Below are positions 16,984 through 27,291 of a DNA stretch of 64,000 nucleotides, one piece after another. The notes below the pieces were generated by a model. That model was not told the DNA's origin, searched no databases, and worked only from the letters and a program-made list of their open reading frames with translations. Source of the stretch: Sphingomonas sp. Leaf412 (GTDB lineage: Bacteria > Pseudomonadota > Alphaproteobacteria > Sphingomonadales > Sphingomonadaceae); NCBI RefSeq assembly GCF_001425405.1, contig NZ_LMQP01000002.1, positions 148,194-212,193 on the forward strand, in the 5' to 3' direction. Within the stretch, counting starts at the first letter, position 1, and the number at the start of each line of letters is the position of its first letter. Both the position numbers and the translations under genes were made by a program.

Positions 16984-17853
16984 GTGCGCGGTCGCCTGAC
17001 CGAAAACGCCCCCCTCGCGCCGCTTGTCTGGTTCAAGTCCGGCGGTCCCGCACAATGGCTGTTCGAGCCCAAGGACGCCGACGATCTCGCTGCCTTCCTG
17101 CGTGATCTAGACCCCGCGGTGCCGGTGATGGCGCTCGGCCTCGGCAGCAACCTGATCGTCCGCGACGGCGGCGTTCGCGGAGTGGTCGTGCGGCTGGGCA
17201 AGCCGTTCGCGACCGTCACCGCAGCTGGCGACACGCTGACCTGCGGCGGCGGGGCGAGCGGCATCCTCGTCTCCTCCACCGCGCGGGATGCCGGCATCGC
17301 GGGCGTGGAGTTCCTTCGCTCGATCCCCGGCACCGTCGGCGGATTCGTGCGGATGAACGGCGGAGCCTACGGCCGGGAAACCGCGGACATCCTCCTGTCC
17401 GCGGACGTGATCCTGCGCAGCGGCGAACGCCGCACGCTGCCGGTCGCCGACCTCGGCTACACCTACCGCCATTCCGCGCTGCCCGACGGAGCCGTCGTGG
17501 TGAGCGCCACCTTCCGCGGCCACGCCGGAAAGCCGGCCGCGATCCAGGCGGAGATGGACCGCATCGCCGCCGCGCGCGAGGCGTCGCAACCGCTGCGCAG
17601 CAAGACCGGCGGCTCTACCTTTAAGAACCCGCCGGGTCACAAGGCATGGCAACTGGTCGACGACGCCGGCTGTCGCGGCCTCACCCGCGGCGATGCGCAG
17701 GTGAGCGAGAAGCACACCAATTTCCTCCTCAACCTCGGCCACGCCACCAGCGCGGATATCGAGGCGCTGGGCGAGGACGTCCGTGCACGCGTGAAGGCGC
17801 AGGCGGGCGTCGACCTGGAATGGGAAATACAGCGCGTGGGAACGTCCGCATGA
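16984..17853 (+). CDS. murB: UDP-N-acetylenolpyruvoylglucosamine reductase
   Basis: A 289-residue FAD enzyme that reduces UDP-GlcNAc-enolpyruvate to UDP-MurNAc. The FAD-binding GLGSNLIVRDGG (about 52-63), the YTYRHSAL motif with its substrate-binding arginine, and GGSTFKNPPG with the proton-donor serine are visible. The GTG at 16984 is the only start in frame that keeps the conserved N-terminus; a stop overlap with murC is not possible in this frame because the palindrome intervenes. Its ribosome-binding site lies in the repeat arm. The stop overlaps the ddl ATG (ATGA). Confidence 0.93.
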   Translation: MRGRLTENAPLAPLVWFKSGGPAQWLFEPKDADDLAAFLRDLDPAVPVMALGLGSNLIVRDGGVRGVVVRLGKPFATVTAAGDTLTCGGGASGILVSSTARDAGIAGVEFLRSIPGTVGGFVRMNGGAYGRETADILLSADVILRSGERRTLPVADLGYTYRHSALPDGAVVVSATFRGHAGKPAAIQAEMDRIAAAREASQPLRSKTGGSTFKNPPGHKAWQLVDDAGCRGLTRGDAQVSEKHTNFLLNLGHATSADIEALGEDVRARVKAQAGVDLEWEIQRVGTSA

Positions 17854-18788
17854 CCGCCCCGCTTCACATCGTCGTCCTGATGGGCGGCTGGTCCGCGGAG
17901 CGAGAGGTGTCGCTGATGTCCGGTGCGGGCATCGCCGACGCGCTGGAGGCGAACGGCCATCGCGTCACGCGTATCGACATGGACCGCGACATCGCCGCGC
18001 GGCTGGCCGAAGCGAAGCCCGATCTGGTCTTCAACGCGTTGCACGGCACGCCGGGGGAGGACGGCAGCGTGCAGGGCATGATGGACCTGATGGGGTTGCG
18101 CTACACCCATTCGGGCCTCGCCACGTCGGTGATCGCGATCGACAAGGTGCTGACCAAGCAGGCGCTGGTGCCGCACGGCATTCCCATGCCCGGCGGGCGC
18201 GTGGTGAGGTCGGCGGACATCCACGAGGCGGATCCGATCGCGCGGCCGTATGTGCTGAAGCCCGTCAACGAAGGGTCGTCGGTCGGCATCGCGATCGTGA
18301 CCGCGGAGGGCAATTACGGCAACCCCATCGGCCGCGACGTGACCGGCCCATGGCAGGAATTCGACGAGCTGCTGGCCGAGCCCTATATCCGCGGACGCGA
18401 GCTGACGACCGCGGTGCTCGGGGATCGCGCGCTGGGCGTCACCGAACTGCGGCCGAAGAGCGGGTTCTACGACTATACCGCCAAATACACCGACGGCATG
18501 ACCGAGCATCTGTTCCCCGCGCCGATCCCGGACGCTGTCGCCGCCGCCTGCATGGCGATGGCGGTCGAGGCGCATCGCCTGCTCGGGTGCAAGGGGTGCA
18601 GCCGCGCAGATTTCCGCTGGGACGACAGCCGGTATGAGGAAGGGCGCGGGGTCGACGGCCTGTTCCTGCTGGAGGTCAACACGCAGCCGGGGATGACGCC
18701 GCTCAGCCTGGTGCCCGAACAGGCGCGGCACACCGGCATGACATACGAGGCGCTGGTCCAGGCGATCGTGGAGGAGGCGTTCCGATGA
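17850..18788 (+). CDS. ddl: D-alanine:D-alanine ligase
   Basis: A 312-residue ATP-grasp enzyme that makes the D-Ala-D-Ala dipeptide used by MurF. The N-terminal VVLMGGWSAEREVSLMSG (about 8-25) and the ATP/Mg site FLLEVNTQPGMTPLSLVPEQ at the C-terminus are diagnostic. The ATG overlaps the murB stop and its own stop overlaps the ftsQ ATG, so the three are probably translationally coupled. The placement after murB corresponds to ddlB of other proteobacteria. Confidence 0.95.
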   Translation: MTAPLHIVVLMGGWSAEREVSLMSGAGIADALEANGHRVTRIDMDRDIAARLAEAKPDLVFNALHGTPGEDGSVQGMMDLMGLRYTHSGLATSVIAIDKVLTKQALVPHGIPMPGGRVVRSADIHEADPIARPYVLKPVNEGSSVGIAIVTAEGNYGNPIGRDVTGPWQEFDELLAEPYIRGRELTTAVLGDRALGVTELRPKSGFYDYTAKYTDGMTEHLFPAPIPDAVAAACMAMAVEAHRLLGCKGCSRADFRWDDSRYEEGRGVDGLFLLEVNTQPGMTPLSLVPEQARHTGMTYEALVQAIVEEAFR

Positions 18789-19717
18789 GCAGAGCCGCGA
18801 CCGTGCCCGCCCGCCGCGCACCCGCGACCCGCCGCCGCCCGGCGGCCAGGAAGTCGCTGGGCGATCGCATCGTCGCGACGCTGCCGGTCAGCGAGGCGAC
18901 GTTGCGGCGACTGGTCTCATGGTCGCTGCTGGGCGTCGGCGGGGCGGCGGCACTGGCGGTGGCCAGCTGGATGGGCGTGCCGCAGGCGATCGGCGTCGGC
19001 GTCGCCGAGTCCGCCGCGCGCATGGGCTTGCGGGTCGAGCAGGTCGACATCACCGGCCTGAAGCGGATGGACCGCGAGACGGTCTATGCCGTCGCGCTGG
19101 AGGATCAGGGGACGCGCGCGATGCTGCGCGTCGATCTGGAGCATATCCGCGACCGGCTGCTCGCCTATGGCTGGGTCGCGGACGCCTATGTCGCGCGGCG
19201 ACTGCCCGACCGGTTGCTGATCCACATTACGGAGCGGGAACCCGCCGCCGTGTGGCAGGCAAACGGCGCGCTGACGCTGATCGACGCGGAGGGGCGGCTG
19301 CTCGCGCCCGTTGATGCGGCGAACATGCCGAACCTGCCGCTCGTCATCGGTCCCGGCGCGGACCGGCAGGAGGCGGGGTATCAGGCGCTGCTGGCCGCCG
19401 CGCCCGCGTTGCGCCCGCGCGTGAAGGCAGCGTCGTGGATCGGCAACCGCCGCTGGGACCTGACCTTCGACACCGGCGAGACGCTGGCCCTGCCGCAGGA
19501 CGATGCGGCGCAGGCGCTGGTGAAGTTCGCCGAAATGGACGGGGCGAAGCCGCTGCTGGGCAAGGGGTGGCTGCGTTTCGACATGCGTGATCCGCGCAAG
19601 CTGGTCGCGCGGCGGCCGGGGCAGGACAGCGCGCTGGCGGCGGATGCCGAACCGGCGGCGGAAGAGACGACGGCGCCGGCGCAGGGTGGGGCCCCTGCGA
19701 CCGGCGGTGAGGCATAA
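18785..19717 (+). CDS. ftsQ: Cell division protein FtsQ
   Basis: A 310-residue bitopic membrane protein. A basic, Ala/Pro/Arg-rich cytoplasmic tail (1-40) is followed by a transmembrane segment (about 42-63), then a POTRA domain starting at VEQVDITGLKRMDRETV (about 82-98) and the FtsQ beta domain. The C-terminal 30 residues are acidic and Ala-rich, probably unstructured. FtsQ links FtsL/FtsB to the divisome. It is coupled to ddl by an ATGA overlap and followed 12 bp later by ftsA. Confidence 0.92.
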   Translation: MSRAATVPARRAPATRRRPAARKSLGDRIVATLPVSEATLRRLVSWSLLGVGGAAALAVASWMGVPQAIGVGVAESAARMGLRVEQVDITGLKRMDRETVYAVALEDQGTRAMLRVDLEHIRDRLLAYGWVADAYVARRLPDRLLIHITEREPAAVWQANGALTLIDAEGRLLAPVDAANMPNLPLVIGPGADRQEAGYQALLAAAPALRPRVKAASWIGNRRWDLTFDTGETLALPQDDAAQALVKFAEMDGAKPLLGKGWLRFDMRDPRKLVARRPGQDSALAADAEPAAEETTAPAQGGAPATGGEA

Positions 19718-19729
19718 CAGGGGGCAAGA

Positions 19730-20989
19730 ATGGCGAAGCTGGCACCGGACGGACTCATCACCGCGCTCGACATCGGATCGAGCAAGGTTTCCGCGATGAT
19801 CGCGCAGAAGGGCGACGGCGGCGAACTGGTCGTGCTGGGCACCGGCCAGCGCGAGAGCCGCGGCGTGAAGCGCGGCTATATCGCCGACATGGCCGCGACC
19901 GAGGTGGCGGTGCGCGAGGCGGTGGAGCAGGCGGAACGGATCGCGGGCCTGAACATCGAGGACGTGTGGGCGGGCTTCTCCTCCGGCGGACTGGTCAGCG
20001 ACGAGGCGTTCATCGAGGACGAACTGGGCGGGCAGCGGATCGAGCAGGCGGATATCGACGCATTGCTTCAGGAAGCGCGCCGCGCGATCGACCCGGCGGG
20101 CCGCATGGTCCTGCACGCGCAGCCCGCGCTCTACACGCTCGACGGGCTGACGGGCGTGAAGAAGCCGATCGGGCTGCACGCGGACAAATTGGGCGTCCAC
20201 ATCCACGTTATCGCTGCGGACGGATCGCCGGTCCGCAACCTGGACCTGTGCGTGCGGTCCGCGCATCTGGAGGTGAAGTCGATCATCGCCTCCCCGGTCG
20301 CGACGGGTCTCGCCTGCCTCAGCAACGAGGAGCGCGACCTGGGCGTGGCATTGGTGGAGATCGGCGCGGGGATCACCAACGTGTCGCTGTTCGCCGGATC
20401 GATGCTGGTGGGGCTGAAGTCGATCCCGATCGGCGGCGCGGACATCACCGACGATATCGCCAGCGCGTTCGGCACGACGCGGTTGCAGGCGGAGCGGATC
20501 AAGTGTTTCCACGGTTCCGCCAACGCGTCGCCGCGCGACAATCACGAGATGGTGACGATCCGCGAACGGACCGAGGACGAGGACAGCGAGGCGTTGCAGA
20601 TCACGAAGGCGGCGCTGATCGCGGTCATCCGCCAGCGGCTGGAACATTGGGCGACCGAGATCCAGACCGCGCTGAAGGAGCTGAAGTTCGAAGGCCCCGT
20701 CGCGCGGCAGGTCGTGCTGACCGGCGGCGGGGCGGAGATGAAGGGGATCGCCGATTACGCGCAGCAGTCGCTGGGCCGCTCGGTGCGGATCGGGCGGCCG
20801 CGCGGGCTGACCGGATTGCCCGAGGCGCATTCGGGGCCGGGCTTCTCCACCCTGGCGGGACTCGCCTTCTTCGCCGCCAGCGATCCCATCGACCTGCGCG
20901 CCATCGCCCCGCGGCAGCAGGCCGTGACGCGCACCAAGGGCATCCGCGGCATCTCCCGCCTGATCCAGGCGGCGAGGGCCAATTATTGA
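19730..20989 (+). CDS. ftsA: Cell division protein FtsA
   Basis: A 419-residue actin-like ATPase that tethers FtsZ to the membrane. Phosphate-1 motif ALDIGSSKVSAMIA (about 11-24), the SHS2 insert (1C domain) and the phosphate-2 region VEIGAGITNVSLF are present. The final residues (RGISRLIQAARANY) form the amphipathic membrane-targeting helix. A polypurine stretch precedes the ATG. A 114-bp leader separates it from ftsZ, the longest gap within the cluster, and may contain an extra promoter for ftsZ. Confidence 0.95.
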   Translation: MAKLAPDGLITALDIGSSKVSAMIAQKGDGGELVVLGTGQRESRGVKRGYIADMAATEVAVREAVEQAERIAGLNIEDVWAGFSSGGLVSDEAFIEDELGGQRIEQADIDALLQEARRAIDPAGRMVLHAQPALYTLDGLTGVKKPIGLHADKLGVHIHVIAADGSPVRNLDLCVRSAHLEVKSIIASPVATGLACLSNEERDLGVALVEIGAGITNVSLFAGSMLVGLKSIPIGGADITDDIASAFGTTRLQAERIKCFHGSANASPRDNHEMVTIRERTEDEDSEALQITKAALIAVIRQRLEHWATEIQTALKELKFEGPVARQVVLTGGGAEMKGIADYAQQSLGRSVRIGRPRGLTGLPEAHSGPGFSTLAGLAFFAASDPIDLRAIAPRQQAVTRTKGIRGISRLIQAARANY

Positions 20990-21103
20990 CGCATGCATGG
21001 GGCGTTAGGTCGCGTTTTCGCTGGCACGAACCGTCCCGTTGCTGCACATCCCCATGAATCTTCTGCGCGGGGGAAGCGCGCGGATGGACGGAGTAGTACC
21101 GCG

Positions 21104-22576
21104 ATGAGCATCGAATTCCTGCCCCCCGAGATGGACGACCTGACGCCACGGATCACCGTGATCGGCGTCGGTGGCGCCGGCGGCAACGCGATCGCCAACA
21201 TGATGCGCGCCGACGTGCAGGGCGTGAACTTCCTGGTCGCCAACACCGACGCGCAGGCGCTGCGCCAGAGCCAGGCCGAGCAGAAGGTGCAGCTGGGGAC
21301 GAAGATCACGCAGGGTCTGGGCGCGGGCGCCCGGCCGGAGATCGGCCGCGCCGCGGCGGAAGAGACGATCGACCAATTGTCGCGCCTGCTCGAAGGCTCG
21401 CACATGTGCTTCATCGCCGCGGGCATGGGCGGCGGCACCGGCACGGGCGCGGCCCCCGTCATCGCCAAGGCGGCGCGCGACATGGGCATCCTGACCGTCG
21501 GTGTCGTGACGAAGCCGTTCAGTTTCGAGGGCAACCGCCGGGCGAAGGCGGCCGAGGCGGGCATCGAGGAATTGCAGAAGTTCGTCGACACGCTGATCGT
21601 GATCCCGAACCAGAATTTGTTCCTGGTCGCCAACGCCAACACCACGTTCAAGCAGGCGTTCGAGATGGCGGACGAGGTCCTGCAACAGGGCGTCCGCGGC
21701 ATCACCGACCTGATGGTCATGCCCGGCCTCATCAACCTGGACTTCGCGGACGTCCGTTCCGTGATGCAGGAGATGGGCAAGGCGATGATGGGCACGGGCG
21801 AGGCGGACGGCGACGACCGCGCGCTGGTCGCGGCGCAGAAGGCGATCGCCAACCCGCTGCTCGACGGCGTATCGATGCAGGGCGCGAAGGGCGTGATCGT
21901 GTCGATCACCGGCGGCGACGACATGCGCCTGCTGGAGGTCGACGAGGCCGCGAACCACATCCGCGACCTGGTCGATCCCGACGCCAACATCATCTGGGGC
22001 TCCGCGTTCAATCCCGACCTGGAAGGCCGCATCCGCGTGTCTGTGGTCGCCACGGGCATCGAGGCGGGCGTCACCTCCGCCACGCCGTCCGCACCCGCGA
22101 CCGCCGCTCCCGAGCCGACCCGCACGTTCAGCTTCTCCGCGCCGCGCCGGCCGGAACCGGCGGGGTTCGCCCCCGTCCCGGTGCCGTCCGACCCGGCGCC
22201 CGTCCAGGGGGAGCCCACCGGCGCCGCCGCGGATGCGATGGCGGCGGGCGTGCCCCCCGTGACGCAGGGGCCGCTGGTCGAACCGAACCCGCCGGTCCGG
22301 GCGCCCGAGGACGACGAGTTGCTGTTGGGCAGCGAGGCGCTGCTGCCCGAGCCGACGCCGGCCGCGGAACCCGAGCCGCGCGCGGCCGAGCCTGCGCGTC
22401 GCCGGTTCCTGGGCGGCGAAGAGGCCGAGCCGGTCGCGCAGCCGCGCGTGAAGCTGGGCGGGACGTTGTTCGAGCGGATGCAGAATGCCACCCGCGCCGC
22501 GGCGCGCGGTGACGACGAGCCGCCGCGCGAGGGCGGCGACCTGCCGCGCTTCCTGAACCGGCAGAACAACCAGTAA
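21104..22576 (+). CDS. ftsZ: Cell division GTPase FtsZ
   Basis: A 490-residue tubulin homologue that forms the Z ring. The nucleotide site includes VGGAGGNA (about 20-27) and the tubulin signature [12 protein letters not shown]; the T7 synergy loop is NLDFADV. A Pro/Ala/Glu-rich linker of about 150 residues follows the core, and the conserved C-terminal peptide ends [12 protein letters not shown], which binds FtsA. The ATG at 21104 gives the normal N-terminus; an upstream ATG at 20993 would add an unrelated extension. The linker is long, as is common in alphaproteobacteria. Confidence 0.97.
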   Translation: MSIEFLPPEMDDLTPRITVIGVGGAGGNAIANMMRADVQGVNFLVANTDAQALRQSQAEQKVQLGTKITQGLGAGARPEIGRAAAEETIDQLSRLLEGSHMCFIAAGMGGGTGTGAAPVIAKAARDMGILTVGVVTKPFSFEGNRRAKAAEAGIEELQKFVDTLIVIPNQNLFLVANANTTFKQAFEMADEVLQQGVRGITDLMVMPGLINLDFADVRSVMQEMGKAMMGTGEADGDDRALVAAQKAIANPLLDGVSMQGAKGVIVSITGGDDMRLLEVDEAANHIRDLVDPDANIIWGSAFNPDLEGRIRVSVVATGIEAGVTSATPSAPATAAPEPTRTFSFSAPRRPEPAGFAPVPVPSDPAPVQGEPTGAAADAMAAGVPPVTQGPLVEPNPPVRAPEDDELLLGSEALLPEPTPAAEPEPRAAEPARRRFLGGEEAEPVAQPRVKLGGTLFERMQNATRAAARGDDEPPREGGDLPRFLNRQNNQ

Positions 22577-23019
22577 CCTTCGCGCCAGTAACCTTTGCGA
22601 AGGTCGGCGGGATCGGGCCCGGTGCGCCTTCGCGGGCGCACCGGGCCCGATTCGCATGGCCGCATCGGGCGCGGAAGTTGACGAAGTTCACGCCACGCAA
22701 GCGTCCGGAACCCCCGCCCACCGCTCCCCGGCGGACTCCGGGGGCGAGGGAGGCGGAACGGATCGGGCGCATCGGGGCAGAGTGACAGGTCGGCGGCGTG
22801 TAGGACAGGCACGATCGACGTGTCGCCGCGTCGCAGCCGGCTCCGATGTCGCCGGGGGCGGGCGCGCATTATCCGGCGTCGGTGACTGCCGTCGTGACCA
22901 TTCCATCTTGCGCGCACGACGGCGGACGTCCGGGTGGGGTCGCGGGCCGATCGACCGCAGCCCGCACCTTCATCCCGACCATCCGTCGCGTTCTTCGGAA
23001 CGGGGCCGAGCCCGCGCCG
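22577..23019. other. Intergenic region after ftsZ
   Basis: About 440 bases without a convincing gene on either strand. The first part holds the strong hairpin listed separately and a near-duplicate of CAGTAACCTT at 22571 and 22586. From about 22660 to 23019 I see no family-like open frame, repeat or RNA structure. Confidence 0.6.
22612..22651 (+). terminator. Strong hairpin downstream of ftsZ, probable end of the dcw transcript
   Basis: A perfect 16-bp stem (ATCGGGCCCGGTGCGC and its complement) encloses the loop CTTCGCGG, starting 35 bp after the ftsZ stop. No T-run follows, so it may stop transcription poorly by the classical mechanism or stabilise the 3' end. Position and strength favour a role at the end of the cluster. 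Confidence 0.65.
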
Positions 23020-23478
23020 TCACCACGTGCCGAACACGGGCGCGCCGCGGCGATATTCCTCCAGCCGCCGCCGCGTCGCGGGCGTGACGTCGGGCAGGGC
23101 GTCGGCGTCGAACCAGCCGACCTCCGCGATCTCGAAGCCGTCGGGGCGGGTCGCGGTGTCGCCGCGGGCGCGGGCCACGTATACGACCACCTGATCGTCC
23201 TTATACTCCTGCCGGTGATGGAAGACGCCGTGCAGCCGTTCCACCGCCACGGCCAGGCCCGTTTCCTCGCGCGCCTCCCGGATCGCGGCGGCATCGGTCG
23301 CCTCCCATTTCTTCACGCCGCCGCCGGGCAGGTGCCAGCGATCGACATAGGTGTGCCGGACCAGCGCGATCCTGCCCGCGGCATCGACCACGATCGCGCG
23401 GACGCCCAGGGTGCGCGGTCGCCGGACGCGCCACCACAGCCGCGCGCCGTGAACCATCAGGCGGTGATGCAACGCCAT
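23020..23478 (-). CDS. NUDIX hydrolase
   Basis: A 152-residue protein with a complete NUDIX box, starting GGGVKKWEATDAAAIREARE and continuing ETGL (about 62-85), which binds Mg and hydrolyses nucleoside-diphosphate-linked substrates. The N-terminal segment LHHRLMVHGARLWWRVRRP is typical of a family of NUDIX proteins often annotated as RNA-pyrophosphohydrolase-like or ADP-ribose-type, but the substrate cannot be told from the sequence. The ATG at 23478 has AAGGAGA upstream; longer starts lack support. It stands alone between ftsZ and a divergent SPOR gene. Confidence 0.88.
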   Translation of the reverse strand: MALHHRLMVHGARLWWRVRRPRTLGVRAIVVDAAGRIALVRHTYVDRWHLPGGGVKKWEATDAAAIREAREETGLAVAVERLHGVFHHRQEYKDDQVVVYVARARGDTATRPDGFEIAEVGWFDADALPDVTPATRRRLEEYRRGAPVFGTW

Positions 23479-23630
23479 CGCGATCTCCTTCGGCGATTCC
23501 TTACGCTGCCGGTCGGGCCGCGAACAGGACCGGATGCGGGACGCTTCGTCGCTGCCGCGGCTCCACTCGCCGCAGCGTGGTCGATGCCTCATTGGCGGTT
23601 CGACGCGGCTGGTCTTTAGCGGGCGTTCCC

Positions 23631-25640
23631 ATGCCCATCCGTGTCTTCCTGTCCGTGCCGCTGCTCCTCGCAGGGGTCGCCATGCCCGCTGCCGTGCCGG
23701 CGCAGGGCTATTCCGCGGTCGCCGCGACCGACGCCGACCGGCTCGCCGCCGCGGTGCGCCGTGTCGGCGCGTCGCCGCGCGACCTGTCCGCCCTGATCGA
23801 TGCAGGCGAATTGTCGGTAAAGGTAGGCGACGCCACCGCCGCCGCCGCCTTCTTCAAGCGCGCGGAGCAGATCGATCCGAACAACGGGCGGGTGAAGGCG
23901 GGGATCGCGCGCATCCTGGTCAGCGGCGAGCATCCGGGCGAGGCGTTGCGTTACTTCGCGCAGGCCGAGCGGACCGGCCTGCCGATGGCGCCCTATGCCG
24001 CCGATCGCGGTCTCGCCTACGACCTGATCGGGCAGCAGGAGCGGGCGCAGCGCGACTATCGCCTGGCGCTGGAGCGGGGCGACGACGACGAGCTGCGGCG
24101 CCGCTATGCGCTGTCGCTCGGTATCTCCGGTCGGCGGGACGAGGCGTTGAAGGAGATCGACGCGCTGCTTCGCCGCAGCGATCGCGGCGCGTGGCGCGCG
24201 CGGGCCTTCATCCTGGCCATGAACGGCGACGTCGCGGGCGCGAACAAGATCGCGGGCAGCATGATGGGGGGCGGCATGGCGGGCGGGCTCGCGGCCTTCT
24301 TCCAGCGGTTGCCGACGCTGAACGCCGCGGATCGCGCCTTCGCGGTGCATTTCGGCGAGGTGACCTCCACCCCGGCGCGCGTCGCGGATGCCCAGCTGGC
24401 TCCTGCGCTCCCCGCGTTGACGCCCGAGCCGGGGCGCCGCCCGGTCGAGGAGGCCGCAGCGACGACGACTTCCCTGCCGGCCGCGCGGACCGATCGCCGG
24501 ACCATGCGGCGCGATCGCGGGCGCGTCGCGCCCGTGGTGACCGCCGCCGCGCCCGTGGTGGTGGGACGCCCGGCGAGCGGGGGTGGCGTGACGCCGGTGC
24601 CCACGACGACCGCACCCGTCGCCACCGCGGCCACCGCGGCCGCGGCGATCCCGACGCGACCGGCGATCGCGGCGCCGGACCCGGTCGTCCGCAGCATCCC
24701 GGCGCCGTCGACCGTCGTCGCAGCGGTGCCGTCGACCGCGGGGGTGTCGACCCCGTCGTCGTCGGTGCCGTCGACCGCGCGGGTCGCGAGCGCCGCGCCG
24801 TTTTCGACGACCGCGATCCGGCCGCCGGTGCCCGCGGCCGTCACCGCGCCCGCCGGAACCGCGTCCGCTGCGGCGACCGTCGCCGATGCGACCCCGATTC
24901 CGGGCGTCGTGCCCGCGGTGACGACCGCACCCGTCCGGACCGTCTCTTCCGCCGTCTCCCCCGTGATCGCGGCGGCGACGCCGCGCGTTCCTGCTGCGGT
25001 GCGACCGGCGACGCGGCCGGCCAATCCGGCGACGACGGTGCGCGGCGACGCCGATGCGATCCTGGCGCGGATCGTCGCCAACATCTCCATCCCCGAATCC
25101 GAACTGGCCCCCGGTCCCGCCCGGCCCGCCGCGGCGTCGGGATCGCTGGACCGCGCGGCACGCAAGGCCGAGCGTAACGTCGCGGCCGCGCGGGGCGCGG
25201 CGAAGCCGGTCGAGACGGTAGCGGTCGAGCCGCGGCCGGAGAAGAAGGCGCCGACCGCCGCCGAGCGCCGCGCCAAGGCGCTGGCGGATCGCAAGGCGAA
25301 GGAGGATGCCGCGGCGAAGAGGCTGCTGGCCGACAAGGCGGCGGCGGAGAAGAAGGCGGCGAAGGCCGATCCGCCGCGCTATTGGGTCCAGGTCGCGGGC
25401 GGCGCCAATACGCGCGACCTCGACCGTGCCTGGTCCGACGCGCAGAAGAAGTCGGCGGCACTGGCGGGGCGCAAGGCGTTCACCACCCCGTTGCGTGCCA
25501 CCAATCGCGTCGTCACCGGCCCGTTCAAGACCGAGGCGGAGGCGCGCGCGATGGTCAACACGCTGAGCCGGCAGGGCCTGTCCGCCTTCACCTTCGCCAG
25601 CACGGCGGGGCAGAAGATGACGCCGCTGGACCGGAAATGA
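23631..25640 (+). CDS. Secreted TPR and SPOR domain protein
   Basis: A 669-residue envelope protein. A signal peptide (about 1-25, ending VPAQ) is followed by TPR-like repeats (about 40-220: [20 protein letters not shown], then further A/L-rich helical pairs), a long Ala/Pro/Thr/Val low-complexity linker (about 260-500), a Lys/Ala-rich coiled region (about 545-580) and a C-terminal SPOR domain (about 582-660) beginning [16 protein letters not shown] domains bind denuded glycan strands at division septa, so a division or cell-wall role is likely. It ends 4 bp before the dGTPase gene. A near-identical architecture is common in sphingomonads, but the exact function is not known to me. Confidence 0.8.
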   Translation: MPIRVFLSVPLLLAGVAMPAAVPAQGYSAVAATDADRLAAAVRRVGASPRDLSALIDAGELSVKVGDATAAAAFFKRAEQIDPNNGRVKAGIARILVSGEHPGEALRYFAQAERTGLPMAPYAADRGLAYDLIGQQERAQRDYRLALERGDDDELRRRYALSLGISGRRDEALKEIDALLRRSDRGAWRARAFILAMNGDVAGANKIAGSMMGGGMAGGLAAFFQRLPTLNAADRAFAVHFGEVTSTPARVADAQLAPALPALTPEPGRRPVEEAAATTTSLPAARTDRRTMRRDRGRVAPVVTAAAPVVVGRPASGGGVTPVPTTTAPVATAATAAAAIPTRPAIAAPDPVVRSIPAPSTVVAAVPSTAGVSTPSSSVPSTARVASAAPFSTTAIRPPVPAAVTAPAGTASAAATVADATPIPGVVPAVTTAPVRTVSSAVSPVIAAATPRVPAAVRPATRPANPATTVRGDADAILARIVANISIPESELAPGPARPAAASGSLDRAARKAERNVAAARGAAKPVETVAVEPRPEKKAPTAAERRAKALADRKAKEDAAAKRLLADKAAAEKKAAKADPPRYWVQVAGGANTRDLDRAWSDAQKKSAALAGRKAFTTPLRATNRVVTGPFKTEAEARAMVNTLSRQGLSAFTFASTAGQKMTPLDRK

Positions 25641-25644
25641 GGTC

Positions 25645-26811
25645 GTGACGCCGCCGGCGCCGTGGGCCAGCGACCCGGCGCGCAGCAAGGGGCGGCTTCA
25701 TGCCGAGCCGGGAGACGGGCAGCGCGGCCCGCGCGACCCGTTCCAGCGCGACCGCGACCGCATCATCCATTCCATCAGCTTCCGCCGCCTGCGCCACAAG
25801 ACGCAGGTGTTCCTGGCGCCCGACGGCGACCATTTCCGCGTCCGCCTGACCCACAGCCTGGAGGTCGCGCAGATCGGGCGGACGATCGCGCGCGCGCTGG
25901 GCCTGAACGAGGATCTGACGGAGGCGTTGTGCCTGGCGCACGATATCGGCCATCCGCCGTTCGGCCATGCGGGCGAGGACGCGCTGAAGGCGGCGATGAC
26001 CCATGCGGGCGGGTTCGACCACAACGGCCATACGCTGCGCACGCTGATGCGGATCGAGCGACCCTATCCGCGCTGGCCGGGCCTGAACCTGACGTGGGAG
26101 ATGCTGGAGGGACTGGCGAAACACAACGGACCGTGCGCGGCGCCGCAATGGGCGCTGGCGGCGGCGGATGCGGAAGCTGCGCTGGCGCTCGACAGCTGGC
26201 CGGGGCTGGAGGCGCAGGTCGCCGCGATCGCGGACGATATCGCGTACGACAACCACGACATCGACGACGGCATCCGCGCGGGCCTGCTGACGCTGGAGCA
26301 GATCGAGGCGGTGCCGATGGTCGCGCGCGGGTGGCGCGACGTGCGTGCGCGCTTCGCCGATTGCGAGACCGACACGCTGCGCGGCGAATTGATCCGCAGC
26401 CAGATCGGCGCGATGGTCAACGACCTGATCGTTGAATCGCGCCGCCGGATCGCCGCGTCGGGCGTGACGACGGTGGAGGACGTGCGCGCCACCGGAACCG
26501 CGCTGATCGGCTTTTCGGCGGACATGGCGGCGGACGAACGCGCGTTGAAGCGATTCATGTACGCCAATCTGTATCACCACCCCCGCCAGCTGGAGGCGGC
26601 GGCGGCGGCGCAGCAGGTCGTCGCGGGGCTGTTCGCGGCCTATCGCGACGATCCGGCGCTGCTTTCCGCGGAATGGGGCGCGCGCCTGCCGGAAGAGGAG
26701 CCCGACCTCAGCCGGCATATCGCCGATTTCATCGCGGGCATGACCGATCGCTATGCGGTCAGCCGCTATCGCACGGCAGTGGGGCCGATCGACCTGCCCG
26801 ACGGCTTCTGA
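25645..26811 (+). CDS. dgt: dGTP triphosphohydrolase-like protein
   Basis: A 388-residue HD-domain protein of the dGTPase type 2 group, which releases tripolyphosphate from dNTPs. The metal site is formed by [13 protein letters not shown] (His), [15 protein letters not shown] (His-Asp) and [12 protein letters not shown] (Asp). The N-terminal [20 protein letters not shown] is typical. The start is GTG at 25645, just after the SPOR gene stop, with AATGAGG as a weak ribosome-binding site. The two genes probably share a transcript. Confidence 0.9.
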   Translation: MTPPAPWASDPARSKGRLHAEPGDGQRGPRDPFQRDRDRIIHSISFRRLRHKTQVFLAPDGDHFRVRLTHSLEVAQIGRTIARALGLNEDLTEALCLAHDIGHPPFGHAGEDALKAAMTHAGGFDHNGHTLRTLMRIERPYPRWPGLNLTWEMLEGLAKHNGPCAAPQWALAAADAEAALALDSWPGLEAQVAAIADDIAYDNHDIDDGIRAGLLTLEQIEAVPMVARGWRDVRARFADCETDTLRGELIRSQIGAMVNDLIVESRRRIAASGVTTVEDVRATGTALIGFSADMAADERALKRFMYANLYHHPRQLEAAAAAQQVVAGLFAAYRDDPALLSAEWGARLPEEEPDLSRHIADFIAGMTDRYAVSRYRTAVGPIDLPDGF

Positions 26812-26837
26812 GCGCCGCCGGGCGGTCGATCACCGCA

Positions 26838-27128
26838 TCAGTCGTTGGCGGCGACTTCGATCGCGGCGAGCGGCTGCGCGGCGCGGAAGCGGACCGGGCG
26901 GCCGTCGCTGTAGCCGGTGACGCGATCGCCCTTCACCAGCAGGCGGAAGCGCGAATTCGTCGACGTCTCGCGCCCGACGATCAGCGTGCGACCGTCGTCG
27001 ATCGCGGCGGTGGTGTAGACGTAGGTGCGGCCGTCACGCGTGAAGCGCTGCTCCGCGGTATCGGTGGCGAGGCCGACGGTGGAGATCAATGCGGTCGACG
27101 CGGCGGCGAGAATGGTGAGAAAGCGCAT
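26838..27128 (-). CDS. Small exported protein of unknown function
   Basis: A 96-residue protein with a signal peptide (FLTILAAASTALISTVGLA, cleavage near residue 21) and a short beta-rich mature part (RFTRDGRTYVYTTAAIDDGR, then RLLVKGDRVTGYSDGRPV). There are no cysteines in the mature part and I recognise no domain. GGGGAGT precedes the ATG at 27128. It is convergent with dgt and divergent from argS. Probably a periplasmic or secreted protein. Confidence 0.7.
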   Translation of the reverse strand: MRFLTILAAASTALISTVGLATDTAEQRFTRDGRTYVYTTAAIDDGRTLIVGRETSTNSRFRLLVKGDRVTGYSDGRPVRFRAAQPLAAIEVAAND

Positions 27129-27291
27129 GGATGTGACTCCCCGAAAATGGTGTCCGTCCTCTCCGACTTCCGTATCGACAGATATTGCTGCGGTGCAGCA
27201 AGTGCAACTGCCGGTTGCGTTTTCACGATTGCGCGCCACGCAATCGCAGGACGTTTTGCGCCGCCGCGCGGCTTCGTCTAAGCGCCGCGTC

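Noticed and set aside
20990..21103. Possible CcrM methylation site (GAATC at about 21055) as a cell-cycle switch for ftsZ
   Set aside because: GANTC is expected about once per 300 bases at this base composition, so a single site in the leader is not evidence. A similar lone site lies before mraZ (3991).
22660..23019. Possible small gene or RNA between ftsZ and the NUDIX gene
   Set aside because: Frames on both strands are Arg/Pro/Ser-rich without hydrophobic pattern or ribosome-binding sites, and no structured RNA was evident by eye.
27181..27207. Promoter-like TTGCAC and TATCTG pair on the minus strand before the small exported protein
   Set aside because: The -10 match is poor and sphingomonad promoters are too variable to call from this alone.
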